Below are positions 23,667-32,827 of a DNA stretch of 64,000 bases, piece after piece. The position numbers were made by a program, and so were the translations under genes. Source of the DNA: CAZTAO01 sp964611645 (lineage in GTDB: Bacteria; Armatimonadota; UBA5829); contig CAZTAO010000003.1 of the NCBI GenBank assembly GCA_964611645.1, positions 124,001 to 188,000 of the forward strand. The letters are read 5' to 3'. The notes under the pieces are model-generated. The model had not been told where the DNA came from. It saw nothing but the letters and a program-made list of their open reading frames with translations, and searched no databases. Every line of letters starts with the position of its first letter. Position 1 is the first letter of the stretch.

Positions 23667-26183
23667 ATGCGCGCTATTCTTATGATGGTGTTGGTGGGCG
23701 TTTTGCTGGTTGCGTCGGCGTGTTCGTTTGCGCAAATGTCGTCTCCGAAAGTGGCCAATCAGGGCACCTATATTGACGGCGCCAAGAATCAGCACATCTG
23801 GAGCATCAACGAGGCCCATGGTATGACGTGGAAAAGTGATCCGTTTGTGCCTGTGGGCGGGCTGTTTGAGTCGCGGTATATGGCCGACCCGACCGATGCC
23901 AACCTCGCGGCGGACCAGGCGGCTCTGGACAAGATCAAGGCAGCCGGAATCACCGACATCATCCTCTCGGCAGGAAAGCCTCTCACCGATTCCTCCCCAT
24001 CCTCCCTCCAGAAAATGATTGACTACCTCGACCAGAACGGCTTCACCTACGGCATCGACATCAACGACGGCCCCAAAACCCCTCTCACCGGCTACATCAT
24101 ATCTCCGAACCTTTACCGGATGGCCGGGCCATCCGAGGAGATGGTGATCACACGAAAGTGGCCGAATGTGGACTCAGCCATCTGGATCGTGGTCAGCAAG
24201 TTCGACGGCAAGATCATCCACAACGGCGGCGCGGTGGTGAGCTCCGGGACCGTCAGCATACGGCTGCCGCAGCCCCTTGGCGAGGCCGACATCCTGATAG
24301 TCTATCCGCACATAGCTATGCCTATCAGCAGCCTGTCCGATCTGTGGGGGTCTTACGACGACTACCGCGACAAGCTGCTGGCATTCTTCAAGCAAGTGAA
24401 ACTCGGGCCGGGCCTGCGGTTTGTGCGCGATCCGGTGGTATGCAGACTCAGCGCCGCCGATGACCTTGGCTCATTCCTGCCGGATTCCCCGCGTTTCAGG
24501 GTGGGGTTCGAGGCATACCTGAGCACTAACTATGGGCACGTGGGCAGTCTGGGCGCGGCGTGGGGTCTTAACGATCCCGTGGAAAGCTTCGAGGTTGCCG
24601 CCCGACTTATGCCGATGTGGAATGGAAGCCGGGGAATGCCGGTCGCGTACGATATGGACAGCATCGGCATGTACAGCGTCGACACCGGCGCGAGCAGAGC
24701 CTGGATGGATCTGACCAAGTACAAACACAACTCCTTGCAGGAGAAGCTGGCCGGCATGGCCGACGTGTTCAAGAGAGAAATCGCCAAGGTGCCGGTGATC
24801 TATACTGCGCCCGGTTACAACAGCGTATACTGCTCGCCATTCAGCGCGGGCGGTTTTGACGGCCTCAGCCCCTATGGTCGAGGGCTGGGAGAGTATCCGG
24901 TGAAGGCCGGCGCGGGCGTTGCCCGGATGCTGGTGGATGAGTGCGCGAAGTCGATGTGGCTCGTGGCAGGGGCTGCGAACGCGTCGTCGCCGGAGAGTCC
25001 CAAGCCCGCCTACTCCGACGGGCGCGCGCTGTCCGGCTCTCTGGACATGCTCAGGGAATTGGGCTGCAAGGGGTTCTACGTCGATGCGCTGCAGAGCGTT
25101 TCTTCCTCGGGCTACAGCCTGGCAGAGCAGGCGGACCAGTTGAAGGCGTTGGCGGACTTCAAGACCAAGGTGGCGTCGCCCAAAGCCGTGGAATACCAGC
25201 CCACGATAGTGAGCTTCCCGATGTACCCGGAGACCGGCGCGCGGATCACCAGGCTCCTTCCCGGCGCGTGGTGGCTTCCCACGCAGCGCCCCGGTAGAAC
25301 CAGCCACATCGGAGACGCGGTGGGATCCTACACCATCATCGGTCAGGATTGGTCTTGCTTCTGGAGCGGCATAGGGCCTATGACCATATCATTCCCCAAG
25401 CCCAGGTCCGGCGTCCCGGTGGTCACGTTTCCGCCCGGGGAGGACGTGAAGAAGAAGAAAGGCGGCTCTTTCTCGGTGGAGTTGTCCGCCACTCCGCTGG
25501 TGATCCAGGGAGTCGACTTCACGGCTTTGTTCCCTCTGGAGAGCGCAAGCGCCGAGATCGATAAGCTTGCAAAACTGATTCCCGAGGCCGACAAGCGCAA
25601 TGTTGATGTGAAGGCCGCCCGCAGCCTGCTCGAGAGAGCTAGAGGTATGCTGAAGAACCAGGGCACTATGGTCGCTTTTGAGATGGCTTACACCTCGATA
25701 AGCGACCTGCTGTCCAAAATGGGTGGAGATGCCTGGATCGAGGGCGAGACCTGCGACTTGCAGAGCTTTGGCGGCCCATCCGCCTATGCCGGCGCAAGCA
25801 ACTCCCAGGTCCTGCTTCTCGACACCGACCAGGAGCCGCCGCTGGCTCCATATACGGCATCCTTTGTGTTCCAGACCAAGACTGACGCCAGCTATGACCT
25901 CTGGATCGCTTCGACGCCTCCAGATGTCGCCTCGCCGGCGAGCTACACCGTCAACGACACCGGGTGGGCGCCGCTGAAGCCGGTCGACGGGAGTGAACTC
26001 GCTTATGCTGACGGGTTGTGCTGGTACAAGTTCGCAACGGTGAACCTGACGCCGATGAAACATGTCTTGCGCTTCAAGATCGACGGCAGGGCCCCTCAAG
26101 GTGGGCGGTATAAGTTTGCTCTCGACGCGATAATGCTGACGGCTCGCGGCCTGAGGCCGGACGGGGTGATTGTCCCGTTCTAG
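23667..26183 (+). CDS. Large secreted protein, probable TIM-barrel glycoside-hydrolase-like
   Basis: 838 residues; the ATG at 23667 follows GGAGGAG and begins a signal peptide (RAILMMVLVGVLLVASACSF). The N-terminal about 480 residues alternate helices and strands like a TIM barrel (DKIKAAGITDIILSAG; GCKGFYVDALQSVSSSGYSL), as in GH13/GH42-type or hypothetical-glycosidase folds, but I cannot assign catalytic acids. After a linker and a helical section (about 625-680), the C-terminal about 150 residues (GDAWIEGETCDLQSFGG onward) look like a carbohydrate-binding module, with FVFQTKTDASYDLWI and HVLRFKIDGR strands. Probably polysaccharide binding or breakdown outside the cell. Confidence 0.5.
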   Translation: MRAILMMVLVGVLLVASACSFAQMSSPKVANQGTYIDGAKNQHIWSINEAHGMTWKSDPFVPVGGLFESRYMADPTDANLAADQAALDKIKAAGITDIILSAGKPLTDSSPSSLQKMIDYLDQNGFTYGIDINDGPKTPLTGYIISPNLYRMAGPSEEMVITRKWPNVDSAIWIVVSKFDGKIIHNGGAVVSSGTVSIRLPQPLGEADILIVYPHIAMPISSLSDLWGSYDDYRDKLLAFFKQVKLGPGLRFVRDPVVCRLSAADDLGSFLPDSPRFRVGFEAYLSTNYGHVGSLGAAWGLNDPVESFEVAARLMPMWNGSRGMPVAYDMDSIGMYSVDTGASRAWMDLTKYKHNSLQEKLAGMADVFKREIAKVPVIYTAPGYNSVYCSPFSAGGFDGLSPYGRGLGEYPVKAGAGVARMLVDECAKSMWLVAGAANASSPESPKPAYSDGRALSGSLDMLRELGCKGFYVDALQSVSSSGYSLAEQADQLKALADFKTKVASPKAVEYQPTIVSFPMYPETGARITRLLPGAWWLPTQRPGRTSHIGDAVGSYTIIGQDWSCFWSGIGPMTISFPKPRSGVPVVTFPPGEDVKKKKGGSFSVELSATPLVIQGVDFTALFPLESASAEIDKLAKLIPEADKRNVDVKAARSLLERARGMLKNQGTMVAFEMAYTSISDLLSKMGGDAWIEGETCDLQSFGGPSAYAGASNSQVLLLDTDQEPPLAPYTASFVFQTKTDASYDLWIASTPPDVASPASYTVNDTGWAPLKPVDGSELAYADGLCWYKFATVNLTPMKHVLRFKIDGRAPQGGRYKFALDAIMLTARGLRPDGVIVPF

Positions 26184-26285
26184 GGGAACTGCGGGGCCTT
26201 GGCCGTAACCAACGGACAGCGCAGAGAAATGCCGCAATCTCTGGCTGCCGAACCAGGAGGAAGATGAGAAAAAGGCAGCGGCAGT

Positions 26286-26314
26286 TTGACATAGAGGCGG
26301 CGCTGACATATACT
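26286..26314 (+). promoter_or_regulatory. Strong sigma70-type promoter of the ABC-transporter operon
   Basis: Perfect TTGACA (26286-26291), 17-base spacer, TATACT (26309-26314). It lies in the 327-base gap before the ATPase gene and gives an untranslated leader of roughly 190 bases in which I see no clear structure or gene. Confidence 0.7.
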
Positions 26315-26510
26315 GAAAATGCGCAACTAGCGCCATGTGCCTGTGAATTACAATCGTCCTTCCACAATCCTGGCTGGGGGTTTGAGTTTCGGTCTCAGGC
26401 AACCGGAACGGCCGGGTCCGTTATTAGCTCATTAGTGAGAGAAGGCGGGGCAGAGGGACAACACGATCCTGCATGGAATAATTCGATCCTAAATGCGCGG
26501 AGGTGGTTTT

Positions 26511-27428
26511 GTGGCTGTTGCCATTGATGTGAAAGGCCTGACAAAGGTCTACAAGCGTCGATCCGGGGGAACCCCCGCAGTCGACGCCCTGACTTTCCAG
26601 GTCAATAAAGGCGAGATTTTCGGTTTCATAGGACCCAACGGAGCCGGAAAGACTACTACTATCAAGATGCTGCTGGGTCTACTGTTCCCCACGTCCGGTT
26701 CGGCGGAAGTCGACGGTAAACCGGTCGGCGACATCGAAGTAAAGCGAAGTATCAGCTATCTGCCGGAAAGCCCTTACTTCTATGAGCACATGACGGGGCG
26801 AGAGGTCCTGGACTTCTACGCGCGGCTCTTCAAAATGGACGCTCCCACCAGAAAAGAGCGAATAGAGAAGCTGCTGGCGGATGTGAACATGACCCAGGAT
26901 GCTGACAGGACCCTGAGGGAGTATTCCAAGGGTATGCTGCAGCGCATCGGGATTGCCCAGGCGCTCATCAACGAACCCAAGATTCTCTTCCTCGACGAGC
27001 CGACTTCGGGTCTGGACCCTGTGGCTCACAAGGACATAAGAGACGTCATCCTCAACCTCAAGAAGCAGGGCAAGACTGTGTTCCTGAGTTCGCACCAGTT
27101 GTCCGACGTTGAGTCGGTGTGTGACCGGGTTGCGATGATCAAGCGCGGCAAGCTGGTAAGGCTGGGCACGATGGACGATCTGCTCCACGCGGGCAGGACC
27201 GTCATTACTCTGGCCAAGCCGGATGCGAGCCTCGCCGCCGCAGTGAAGCCGCTCATTCAGAGCAGCGCCATCGATGGCGAGAATCTGGTTCTCTTCACGG
27301 ACTCCGAGGAGAATGTCTACAAGATACTGGATGCTGCCCGAGGCAAATCGATCCTAATCTCAGTCGTTCCACAGAGACAGACTCTGGAAGATATGTTTGT
27401 GGAGATAGTCAGGGAGGTGCGCCAGTGA
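26511..27428 (+). CDS. ABC transporter ATP-binding protein
   Basis: 305 residues from a GTG at 26511 placed 6 bases after GGAGGT; an ATG at 26493 overlaps that site and is less likely. Walker A is GPNGAGKTT (about 43-51), the signature is the divergent YSKGMLQR, Walker B is ILFLDEP and the H-loop is SSHQL. The C-terminal about 80 residues form the extra domain of ABC-2 exporters. It powers the permease encoded next, whose GTG start overlaps this stop. Related proteins export antibiotics, polymers or work in envelope maintenance; the cargo is unknown. Confidence 0.85.
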   Translation: MAVAIDVKGLTKVYKRRSGGTPAVDALTFQVNKGEIFGFIGPNGAGKTTTIKMLLGLLFPTSGSAEVDGKPVGDIEVKRSISYLPESPYFYEHMTGREVLDFYARLFKMDAPTRKERIEKLLADVNMTQDADRTLREYSKGMLQRIGIAQALINEPKILFLDEPTSGLDPVAHKDIRDVILNLKKQGKTVFLSSHQLSDVESVCDRVAMIKRGKLVRLGTMDDLLHAGRTVITLAKPDASLAAAVKPLIQSSAIDGENLVLFTDSEENVYKILDAARGKSILISVVPQRQTLEDMFVEIVREVRQ

Positions 27429-28288
27429 TTATCTGGACTCTAGCCAAGACAACCGTTGGCGACGCCATGCGCAAGAAGGTCTTGCAGATATTCGTGGTGG
27501 TTGCCATCGGCATGATAGTGATGTCGATGTCCTTCAGTCAGACGTTGTCGTTCACCACCAGGCAGGACTCCGCTCTGGACCTGAACCTGATTAAGAGCTT
27601 CGGCTTGGGCCTGATGGCTATAGCCGGGGCGCTGATTAGCCTTGTAATGGGCGTGCAGTTGATCCCGCAAGAGATCGAGCGACGCACCATCTACACCATC
27701 CTCTCCAAGCCGGTGAAGCGCTATGAGTTCATCATCGGCAAGATCCTGGGCGCCATTCTGACACTGGCCCTGAACATACTCATCATGGGCATTGTGTTCA
27801 TTATTGCGGTGACTCTGAAGGCCAAGGGGATCAGCATGAGCGGTGTCACCATGGCCAGTGGGATGAACGAAACCGGGGCTCCGATACCGGTGCAGATATT
27901 CGACGTCAATATGCTCTACGGCGTGTGGACGGTCTTCCTGCAGTTCATGGTCCTGACCTCGGTGGTGGTGCTGTTCTCGGTCTTCCTGACCCCGACAGTG
28001 AACTTCTTCATGGGAACCGCAGTATACATCCTCGGTATGTTCGCGCCCATGCTGGAGTCGGTTGCGGTCTCCAAGTCCGTGGACGCGCTCACCAAGTTCG
28101 TCTACAGGATTCTTCACATGGTGCTGCCCAATTTCGACTACTTCAACGTCACCAACACCCTTCTGCATCCAGAGGCGACAATTGTGAACGTAGGCGCGTA
28201 TACGCTGAAAGTCACACTGTATGCCATGATGTATGTGCTGTTCGTGATGCTGGCAGCGTTGATTGTGTTCGATAAGAAGGAAGTCTAA
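27425..28288 (+). CDS. ABC-2-type transporter permease
   Basis: 287 residues beginning at GTG (GTGA overlap with the ATPase stop). About six hydrophobic segments are visible: residues 18-38, 61-82, 111-133, 165-190, 195-215 and a last one before the C-terminus. The stretch LIPQEIERRTIYTILSKPVKRYEFIIGK between helices 2 and 3 includes the conserved ERR.TI..L..KP pattern of ABC-2 permeases of the NatB/YhaP type. It forms the membrane part of the exporter with the preceding ATPase. Confidence 0.85.
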   Translation: MIIWTLAKTTVGDAMRKKVLQIFVVVAIGMIVMSMSFSQTLSFTTRQDSALDLNLIKSFGLGLMAIAGALISLVMGVQLIPQEIERRTIYTILSKPVKRYEFIIGKILGAILTLALNILIMGIVFIIAVTLKAKGISMSGVTMASGMNETGAPIPVQIFDVNMLYGVWTVFLQFMVLTSVVVLFSVFLTPTVNFFMGTAVYILGMFAPMLESVAVSKSVDALTKFVYRILHMVLPNFDYFNVTNTLLHPEATIVNVGAYTLKVTLYAMMYVLFVMLAALIVFDKKEV

Positions 28289-28289
28289 C

Positions 28290-29807
28290 ATGGCAGAGAT
28301 GAACAAGAAAGTCGTCTTCCTGGCCATGGCGATTCTGCTCTTGAGCATCGTGGTAGTGCAGACGACGATTGACCCGAACATCAAGCAGATCCGGGAGGAC
28401 GCCGGTAACCAGTCTGGCCAGGATCCTCGTGTCATGATGGTTCAGTTGCCAAGTCAGTTCCTGATCGCCTCAATGACCGGTTTCCGGGAAGTGATCGCAT
28501 CGGCGTTGTGGGTTAGGGCAAGCACTTTCTTCGAGCAGGGGAAGTACGCGCCGATTGTGCCGATCGTCCGATTGGTGACATGGCTGGATCCGCATAACGT
28601 TGACTTCTACCTGACCGGCGCCTGGCACATGGACTACAACTTCACGGATGCGCTGCAGTTGTCGGACAAACGCTACATTCCGCCGGCGATATCCCTGCTC
28701 AAAGAGGGATGCCTGAACAACCCGAATATCTGGGATATCTATTTCGATCTTGGGTCAAACCACTATGATCGCAAGGCGGAGAACCCGGAGCAGGCGCTGA
28801 AGTACATCAAACTGGCGTGTGAGCACGACGGCGTAGACTCGAACACCGGCAAGGTGATACCGAGGCCTGCGTTTGTGGACAGAATGCTGGCACGCGCCTA
28901 TGAGAAGACGGGGCAGTTCGACAAAGCCATCGAGGCATACGAAATGGCCCGCAAGCGGATTCTCACCCTCAAAGCGCAGGGTGTTCTGAAAGAAACCGCC
29001 GACATAGACGGCCAGATCGATGTCTGCAACAAGAATGAGATGATTACGTGCTACAGGCTTGCATATCGCGAAGGCAATATGAAAGCCTACAAGCGGGCTC
29101 TTGAACTGGCGAAGGGCTTTGGAGACAAGAGATCGATTCCGGATTGGGTCTACCCGGACACCTACGCGGACTACCAGAAGCGGCTTGCCACCAACAATCC
29201 GCCCGCGGACGCGAAGAAGCCCCTCAACACCAACTTCGATGTGAAGTGGGAGAGAGTGGCGCCGAGGATCCTGCGCATAAGCGGCCACATAAACCTGCTG
29301 CCGTGGTCTGAGTACAAAGGCCTCGCGAGTGAAGCCCTGACCAGAGCGTATCAGACGAATGCGGCCAAGAGCGCTGACAAGCGCGAGATCTGGCGCGACG
29401 GTATGAAACTGCGTTGGATGCTTACCGACCTGGACTACAAGCCGGCGTCCGACGAAGCGTTCCAGTGGGACATAAACCTTCTGTCGACCGTTGCCTGGGA
29501 TACGGCGTCGGTGGGTGGCGGATCGTTCTCGCGGAAGATCGACTTCAGCAAGAACCCTGACATATACCCGCTGCTGTCCGACAAGTATAAGCTGACGGTG
29601 TGGGCTGCGCCAGCTGAGCCGAACTGCCCGGACTTCATCGGCGACCGCATAGGCTTCCGGGGCGAAGCCTTGGCGGACAAACTCCTGAGCACGACACGTT
29701 CTCCCGGTGTGAAGACGATCGTCAAGGAGTTCATCCTTACCAGGGAAGACATCAATCCAGCTAAGCCCAAGAAGGAAGACGTTGCTCCGGGTAAGCCCAC
29801 CGGGTAG
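28290..29807 (+). CDS. Membrane-anchored TPR-repeat protein
   Basis: 505 residues; the ATG comes one base after the permease stop, with AGAAGGAAG ahead. One N-terminal membrane helix (residues 8-25) is followed by a large extracytoplasmic part. Helical repeats at about 70-260 include YEKTGQFDKAIEAYEMARKR, a clear TPR. The C-terminal third is less regular and ends in a Lys/Pro-rich tail (KPKKEDVAPGKPTG). Co-transcription with the ABC exporter suggests that it assists assembly or substrate handling. Confidence 0.7.
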   Translation: MAEMNKKVVFLAMAILLLSIVVVQTTIDPNIKQIREDAGNQSGQDPRVMMVQLPSQFLIASMTGFREVIASALWVRASTFFEQGKYAPIVPIVRLVTWLDPHNVDFYLTGAWHMDYNFTDALQLSDKRYIPPAISLLKEGCLNNPNIWDIYFDLGSNHYDRKAENPEQALKYIKLACEHDGVDSNTGKVIPRPAFVDRMLARAYEKTGQFDKAIEAYEMARKRILTLKAQGVLKETADIDGQIDVCNKNEMITCYRLAYREGNMKAYKRALELAKGFGDKRSIPDWVYPDTYADYQKRLATNNPPADAKKPLNTNFDVKWERVAPRILRISGHINLLPWSEYKGLASEALTRAYQTNAAKSADKREIWRDGMKLRWMLTDLDYKPASDEAFQWDINLLSTVAWDTASVGGGSFSRKIDFSKNPDIYPLLSDKYKLTVWAAPAEPNCPDFIGDRIGFRGEALADKLLSTTRSPGVKTIVKEFILTREDINPAKPKKEDVAPGKPTG

Positions 29808-29824
29808 TTGTTTGGTTTCAAGGT

Positions 29825-30098
29825 GTGATCGTGCTAGACGGGGAACTAGCGGTGCCCTGTACCCGCAATCCGCTATAGCGGGGTTGAATTCCTGCCCGAG
29901 GCAGATTGATGTAGGAATGTGCCGGCGTAAGTGGCGTTGATAGCCGGGCCCTGCGCAATGTTTCGCTTACAAATTCCGTCAGGTCCGGAAGGAAGCAGCG
30001 GTAAGTTTGTCGTGGCATGTGCCGCATGGTGATCTGACTGGAGTCGGCTGCGGCGGTAACGCTTGGATTGACCTTGTCAGAGGCAGGTGCACGATCAC
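29825..30098 (+). ncRNA. ffs: Signal recognition particle RNA, long bacterial form with Alu domain
   Basis: The domain-IV loop GTCAGGTCCGGAAGGAAGCA (around 29979-30000) is the universal Ffh-binding core. The 5' part, with GCGGTGCCCTGTACCCGCAA (from about 29850) followed by TCCGCTATAGCGGGG, is the Alu domain of the long, Bacillus-type RNA. The ends pair perfectly: GTGATCGTGC (29825-29834) with GCACGATCAC (30089-30098). The resulting length of about 274 bases fits the long form. It directly precedes dnaX and ybaB, a conserved neighbourhood in many bacteria. Exact ends are inferred from the pairing. Confidence 0.9.
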
Positions 30099-30145
30099 TG
30101 TTTCAGTGGACGGGCGGCTTGTGCCGTCCGTCCACACAGTTTTCC

Positions 30146-30180
30146 CCCTCTCCCCGCAGGGAGAGGGTTGGGTGAGGGGT
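30146..30180. repeat. Dispersed CCCTCTCCC palindrome between SRP RNA and dnaX
   Basis: Stem CCCTCTCCC (30146-30154) / GGGAGAGGG (30159-30167) followed by the family tail TTGGGTGAGGGG. Same family as the copies near 2259 and 13677. Confidence 0.65.
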
Positions 30181-30207
30181 CTCCAATCTTCACCCAGACA
30201 GGTGACC

Positions 30208-31902
30208 ATGGCCTACGTCTCTCTCTACAGAAAATACAGATCGCAGACGTTCGATGATGTTGTCGGGCAGGATCATATTATCCGCACCATCAAGAACGCC
30301 ATCAAGTCCGGCAAGATCGGACACGGATACCTGTTCTGCGGCTCTCGTGGGACGGGCAAGACCACGGTTGCCAGGCTGATCGCCAAGGCCCTCAACTGCG
30401 TCAACGGCCCCACGCCGGACCCCTGCAACGAGTGCGACGCCTGCAAGGCGATTACCGCCGGACACGCGGTCGATGTCATCGAGATGGACGCTGCGTCCAA
30501 CCGTGGTGTTGGTGACATGGAAATTCTGCGAGAGGGCATAAAGTACCAACCCATGCATCTGCGCTACAAAGTGTACATTATTGATGAAGCTCACCAGTTG
30601 ACCGATGCAGCCAAGGATGCTTTCCTGAAGACCCTGGAAGAACCTCCCGCTCACGCTGTCTTTGTTCTTGCCACTACGGAGTCCCAGAAGATTCCGGTTA
30701 CTATCCGCAGCCGGTGTCAGCAGTTCGATTTCCGCAGAGGCAACCTGGATGAGATCAAATCCCGGCTGAAGTATGTAATCGACGGCGAGGGCGCGCAGAT
30801 AGATGATGCCGCTCTGGACCTCGTGGCGCGCAATGCGAACGGTTCATACCGAGACGGCCTGAGCTTGCTGGAGCAGGTCCTCTCGTATGCCGAGGGTAAT
30901 GTCACCGAGGCTGATATCTATACTGTAATTGGTACCGTCGGCGACGACATGCTGCTGGACCTTGGAGAGACCATTCTCAGTGGTGACCCGGCACAGGGTT
31001 TCGCGGTCGCCGAGAAACTCCTCCGAGAAGGCAAGGATGTGAAGGAACTGCTGAAGTCCGCTGCATCTTTCTTCCGTGACCTGCTGGCGTTGAAGATCGG
31101 CGCGGATGTTGCGCACAAATCGGACGAGCGATGGGCAAAGCTTGCAGGCAAGTACACGCAGCAGAAACTGATCGAGCTGGTGAACACATTCTCCGCAGCG
31201 GAGAAAGACCTGCGGTGGAACGATCAGCACAGGCTGGGGCTGGAATTGGTCCTGCTCAAGGCGATGTTCCCGTCGTATGCTGCGGAAGAGCGAGCCGCTG
31301 CTGTGTCGATGCCTTCAGGCCATTCCTCGCAGCCGGTCTCTCAGCCAAGGGCTTCGGAGCCGGAGCATACCCCCGTTCAGGAAAGGCCCGCGCCTCGGCA
31401 GGAAACTGCGAGGCCACCCGCCAGGCCTGCTCCGCCTCCACCGAGGCCCGCGCCAAAGCCGGCGGCCCCCGAACCCCCGTCCGAGCCACTGGCCAACGGA
31501 GCGCCGGTTGACCTGGATTACATGCGCCGGGCGTGGCCGAAGATTCTGGAGAAGTTGAGACGCCAGAGGCAGCTTTCCGTGGCCGCGATGGCGCAGAACG
31601 GCATGCCGACGGCTGTGAACGACGCGCGCGTCACTGTCGGATTCCAGAAAAAGTGGGAGATCCACAGGAATGTTACGGACACAAATCGCGCGGTGATCGA
31701 GAAAGCGATGCAGGAAGTCACTGGGCGCGCTCTGAAGCTGGAGACTGTGTTGCTGGAGGAGCAATCGGCCTCCGCTCCGCAACCCAGCGCCGAGACCCAG
31801 GGCGAGTTGATGAAGACAACAGTGACCGCGGAGGACATACAGGATGCCCTCGGTGGAGAGATAGTTCAGAATGCAGATTCCAGTATGTGGGAGGATGAGT
31901 AG
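30208..31902 (+). CDS. dnaX: DNA polymerase III subunit gamma/tau
   Basis: 564 residues, start chosen at MAYVSLYRKYRSQTFDDVVG (ATG 30208); an upstream in-frame ATG would overlap the SRP RNA. AAA+ clamp-loader ATPase: Walker A GSRGTGKTT (near 45), four zinc-binding cysteines (about 64, 73, 76, 79), Walker B with IIDEAHQLT (about 124-132) and the SRC sensor in TIRSRCQQF (about 168). Residues about 370-435 form a Pro/Ala-rich linker, and the last about 130 residues are the tau-type C-terminus. It loads the sliding clamp and couples the replicase. No slippery heptamer for a gamma frameshift was noticed. Confidence 0.95.
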   Translation: MAYVSLYRKYRSQTFDDVVGQDHIIRTIKNAIKSGKIGHGYLFCGSRGTGKTTVARLIAKALNCVNGPTPDPCNECDACKAITAGHAVDVIEMDAASNRGVGDMEILREGIKYQPMHLRYKVYIIDEAHQLTDAAKDAFLKTLEEPPAHAVFVLATTESQKIPVTIRSRCQQFDFRRGNLDEIKSRLKYVIDGEGAQIDDAALDLVARNANGSYRDGLSLLEQVLSYAEGNVTEADIYTVIGTVGDDMLLDLGETILSGDPAQGFAVAEKLLREGKDVKELLKSAASFFRDLLALKIGADVAHKSDERWAKLAGKYTQQKLIELVNTFSAAEKDLRWNDQHRLGLELVLLKAMFPSYAAEERAAAVSMPSGHSSQPVSQPRASEPEHTPVQERPAPRQETARPPARPAPPPPRPAPKPAAPEPPSEPLANGAPVDLDYMRRAWPKILEKLRRQRQLSVAAMAQNGMPTAVNDARVTVGFQKKWEIHRNVTDTNRAVIEKAMQEVTGRALKLETVLLEEQSASAPQPSAETQGELMKTTVTAEDIQDALGGEIVQNADSSMWEDE

Positions 31903-32250
31903 ATGGCTAAAGGTAATCCGTTCGGTGGCCTGGGCAATATGGGGAACCTGGGTGGGATGATGAAGCAGGTTCAGAAGATGGCTGAGGAGACTCAGCGCAT
32001 CGACGATGAGCTGGCTGCCGAGAGAATAGAAGCATCGAGCGGCGGCGGGATGGTCAAGGCCACCGTCAGCGGCAAGGGTGAAATGATAGACATAAGGATC
32101 GACCCGCAGGTGGTCGATCCCGAGGATGTGGAGATGCTCCAGGACTTGGTCATCACGGCCGTCCGGGAAGCCTTGGAGAAGGCAACAGCCATTAAGACCG
32201 AACGCCTCAGCGCCCTGACCGGTGGAATGAGTATACCGGGGTTGTTCTAG
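31903..32250 (+). CDS. ybaB: YbaB/EbfC-family nucleoid-associated protein
   Basis: 115 residues, ATG immediately after the dnaX stop. The N-terminus is Gly/Met-rich (GNMGNLGGMMKQVQKMAEET), then a helix and the conserved GGGMVKATVSGKGEMIDIRI strands. Members form dimers that bind DNA without strong sequence preference. dnaX-ybaB pairing is conserved in many bacteria; recR, often next, is not here. Confidence 0.92.
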   Translation: MAKGNPFGGLGNMGNLGGMMKQVQKMAEETQRIDDELAAERIEASSGGGMVKATVSGKGEMIDIRIDPQVVDPEDVEMLQDLVITAVREALEKATAIKTERLSALTGGMSIPGLF

Positions 32251-32310
32251 GTTTCATGGGATCGCACGGGGATGAATGGCACGGGGATGAATCCCCGTGC
32301 TGTGCTTACG

Positions 32311-32335
32311 AAACCCCTTTCGGGGTTTTGGTTTG
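32311..32335 (+). terminator. Intrinsic terminator after dnaX-ybaB
   Basis: Stem AAACCCC / GGGGTTT (32311-32328) with a T-rich tail, preceded by a second perfect stem GCACGGGG / CCCCGTGC (about 32279-32300). Confidence 0.65.
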
Positions 32336-32341
32336 AGGATG

Positions 32342-32734
32342 ATGGACAAGTCCAACACAATTGTGATGCACGAAATACGGCGTGGTTGGACGGCGAGCCG
32401 CTGGTTCACCGTCGCGGCTGTAGCGCTGTACGCCCTTGCGGGGCAGTCTATGGCGCTTGTTCACAATCACGGCCTGAGTCCTTGTGACCTCGTAGATAGT
32501 CACGACTACCCCCAGGCCGTTCTCTATACTGCCACGCAAGATGCCGGGCCTGCAGGCCAGTGTCCTGCGTGTTCCCTTGCATCAAACCCCGGCGCCGCCG
32601 CCGTGCGGGCGGTCGATATTGTCACTCCTGATCAGCCAGGCATGTCTGCCGTGTCTAGTGCAGGCTGCGGTTTCGCTTCCCCCGATCTGCGCATTCCTTC
32701 TTCCCGCGCGCCCCCCGCACACCTCTCTGCGTAA
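32342..32734 (+). CDS. Small membrane-anchored His/Cys protein
   Basis: 130 residues, start MDKSNTIVMHEIRR after TTTGAGG. One hydrophobic segment (about 22-38, FTVAAVALYALAGQSMAL) is followed by HNHG, a Cys and then CPACSLAS (about 80-87), and the chain ends SRAPPAHLSA. The layout (membrane segment, His and CxxC, closing R-A-P-P) resembles small proteins of the DUF2946 type linked to metal handling, and the product at 7276 ends similarly in RPP. The similarity is weak and function is unknown. It precedes the prepilin-like gene. Confidence 0.45.
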   Translation: MDKSNTIVMHEIRRGWTASRWFTVAAVALYALAGQSMALVHNHGLSPCDLVDSHDYPQAVLYTATQDAGPAGQCPACSLASNPGAAAVRAVDIVTPDQPGMSAVSSAGCGFASPDLRIPSSRAPPAHLSA

Positions 32735-32827
32735 AACGATACCCACGGTAGACCCGGACACCCCCATCGAGCGAATTTTGTGCGTCGGCGCGGGACGTCC
32801 TATCGTATGCAAGGAGGATATTATTCT

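Noticed and set aside
26264..26510. Small open frame in the gap before the ABC ATPase gene
   Set aside because: It contains the strong promoter of the ABC operon and has no coding features.
30007..30207. Earlier in-frame start for dnaX at 30007
   Set aside because: It overlaps the SRP RNA and a dispersed palindrome; the conserved MAYVSLYRKYR start at 30208 is the family norm.
30208..31902. Programmed frameshift for a short gamma form of DnaX
   Set aside because: No A-rich slippery heptamer with a downstream hairpin was noticed in the linker region.
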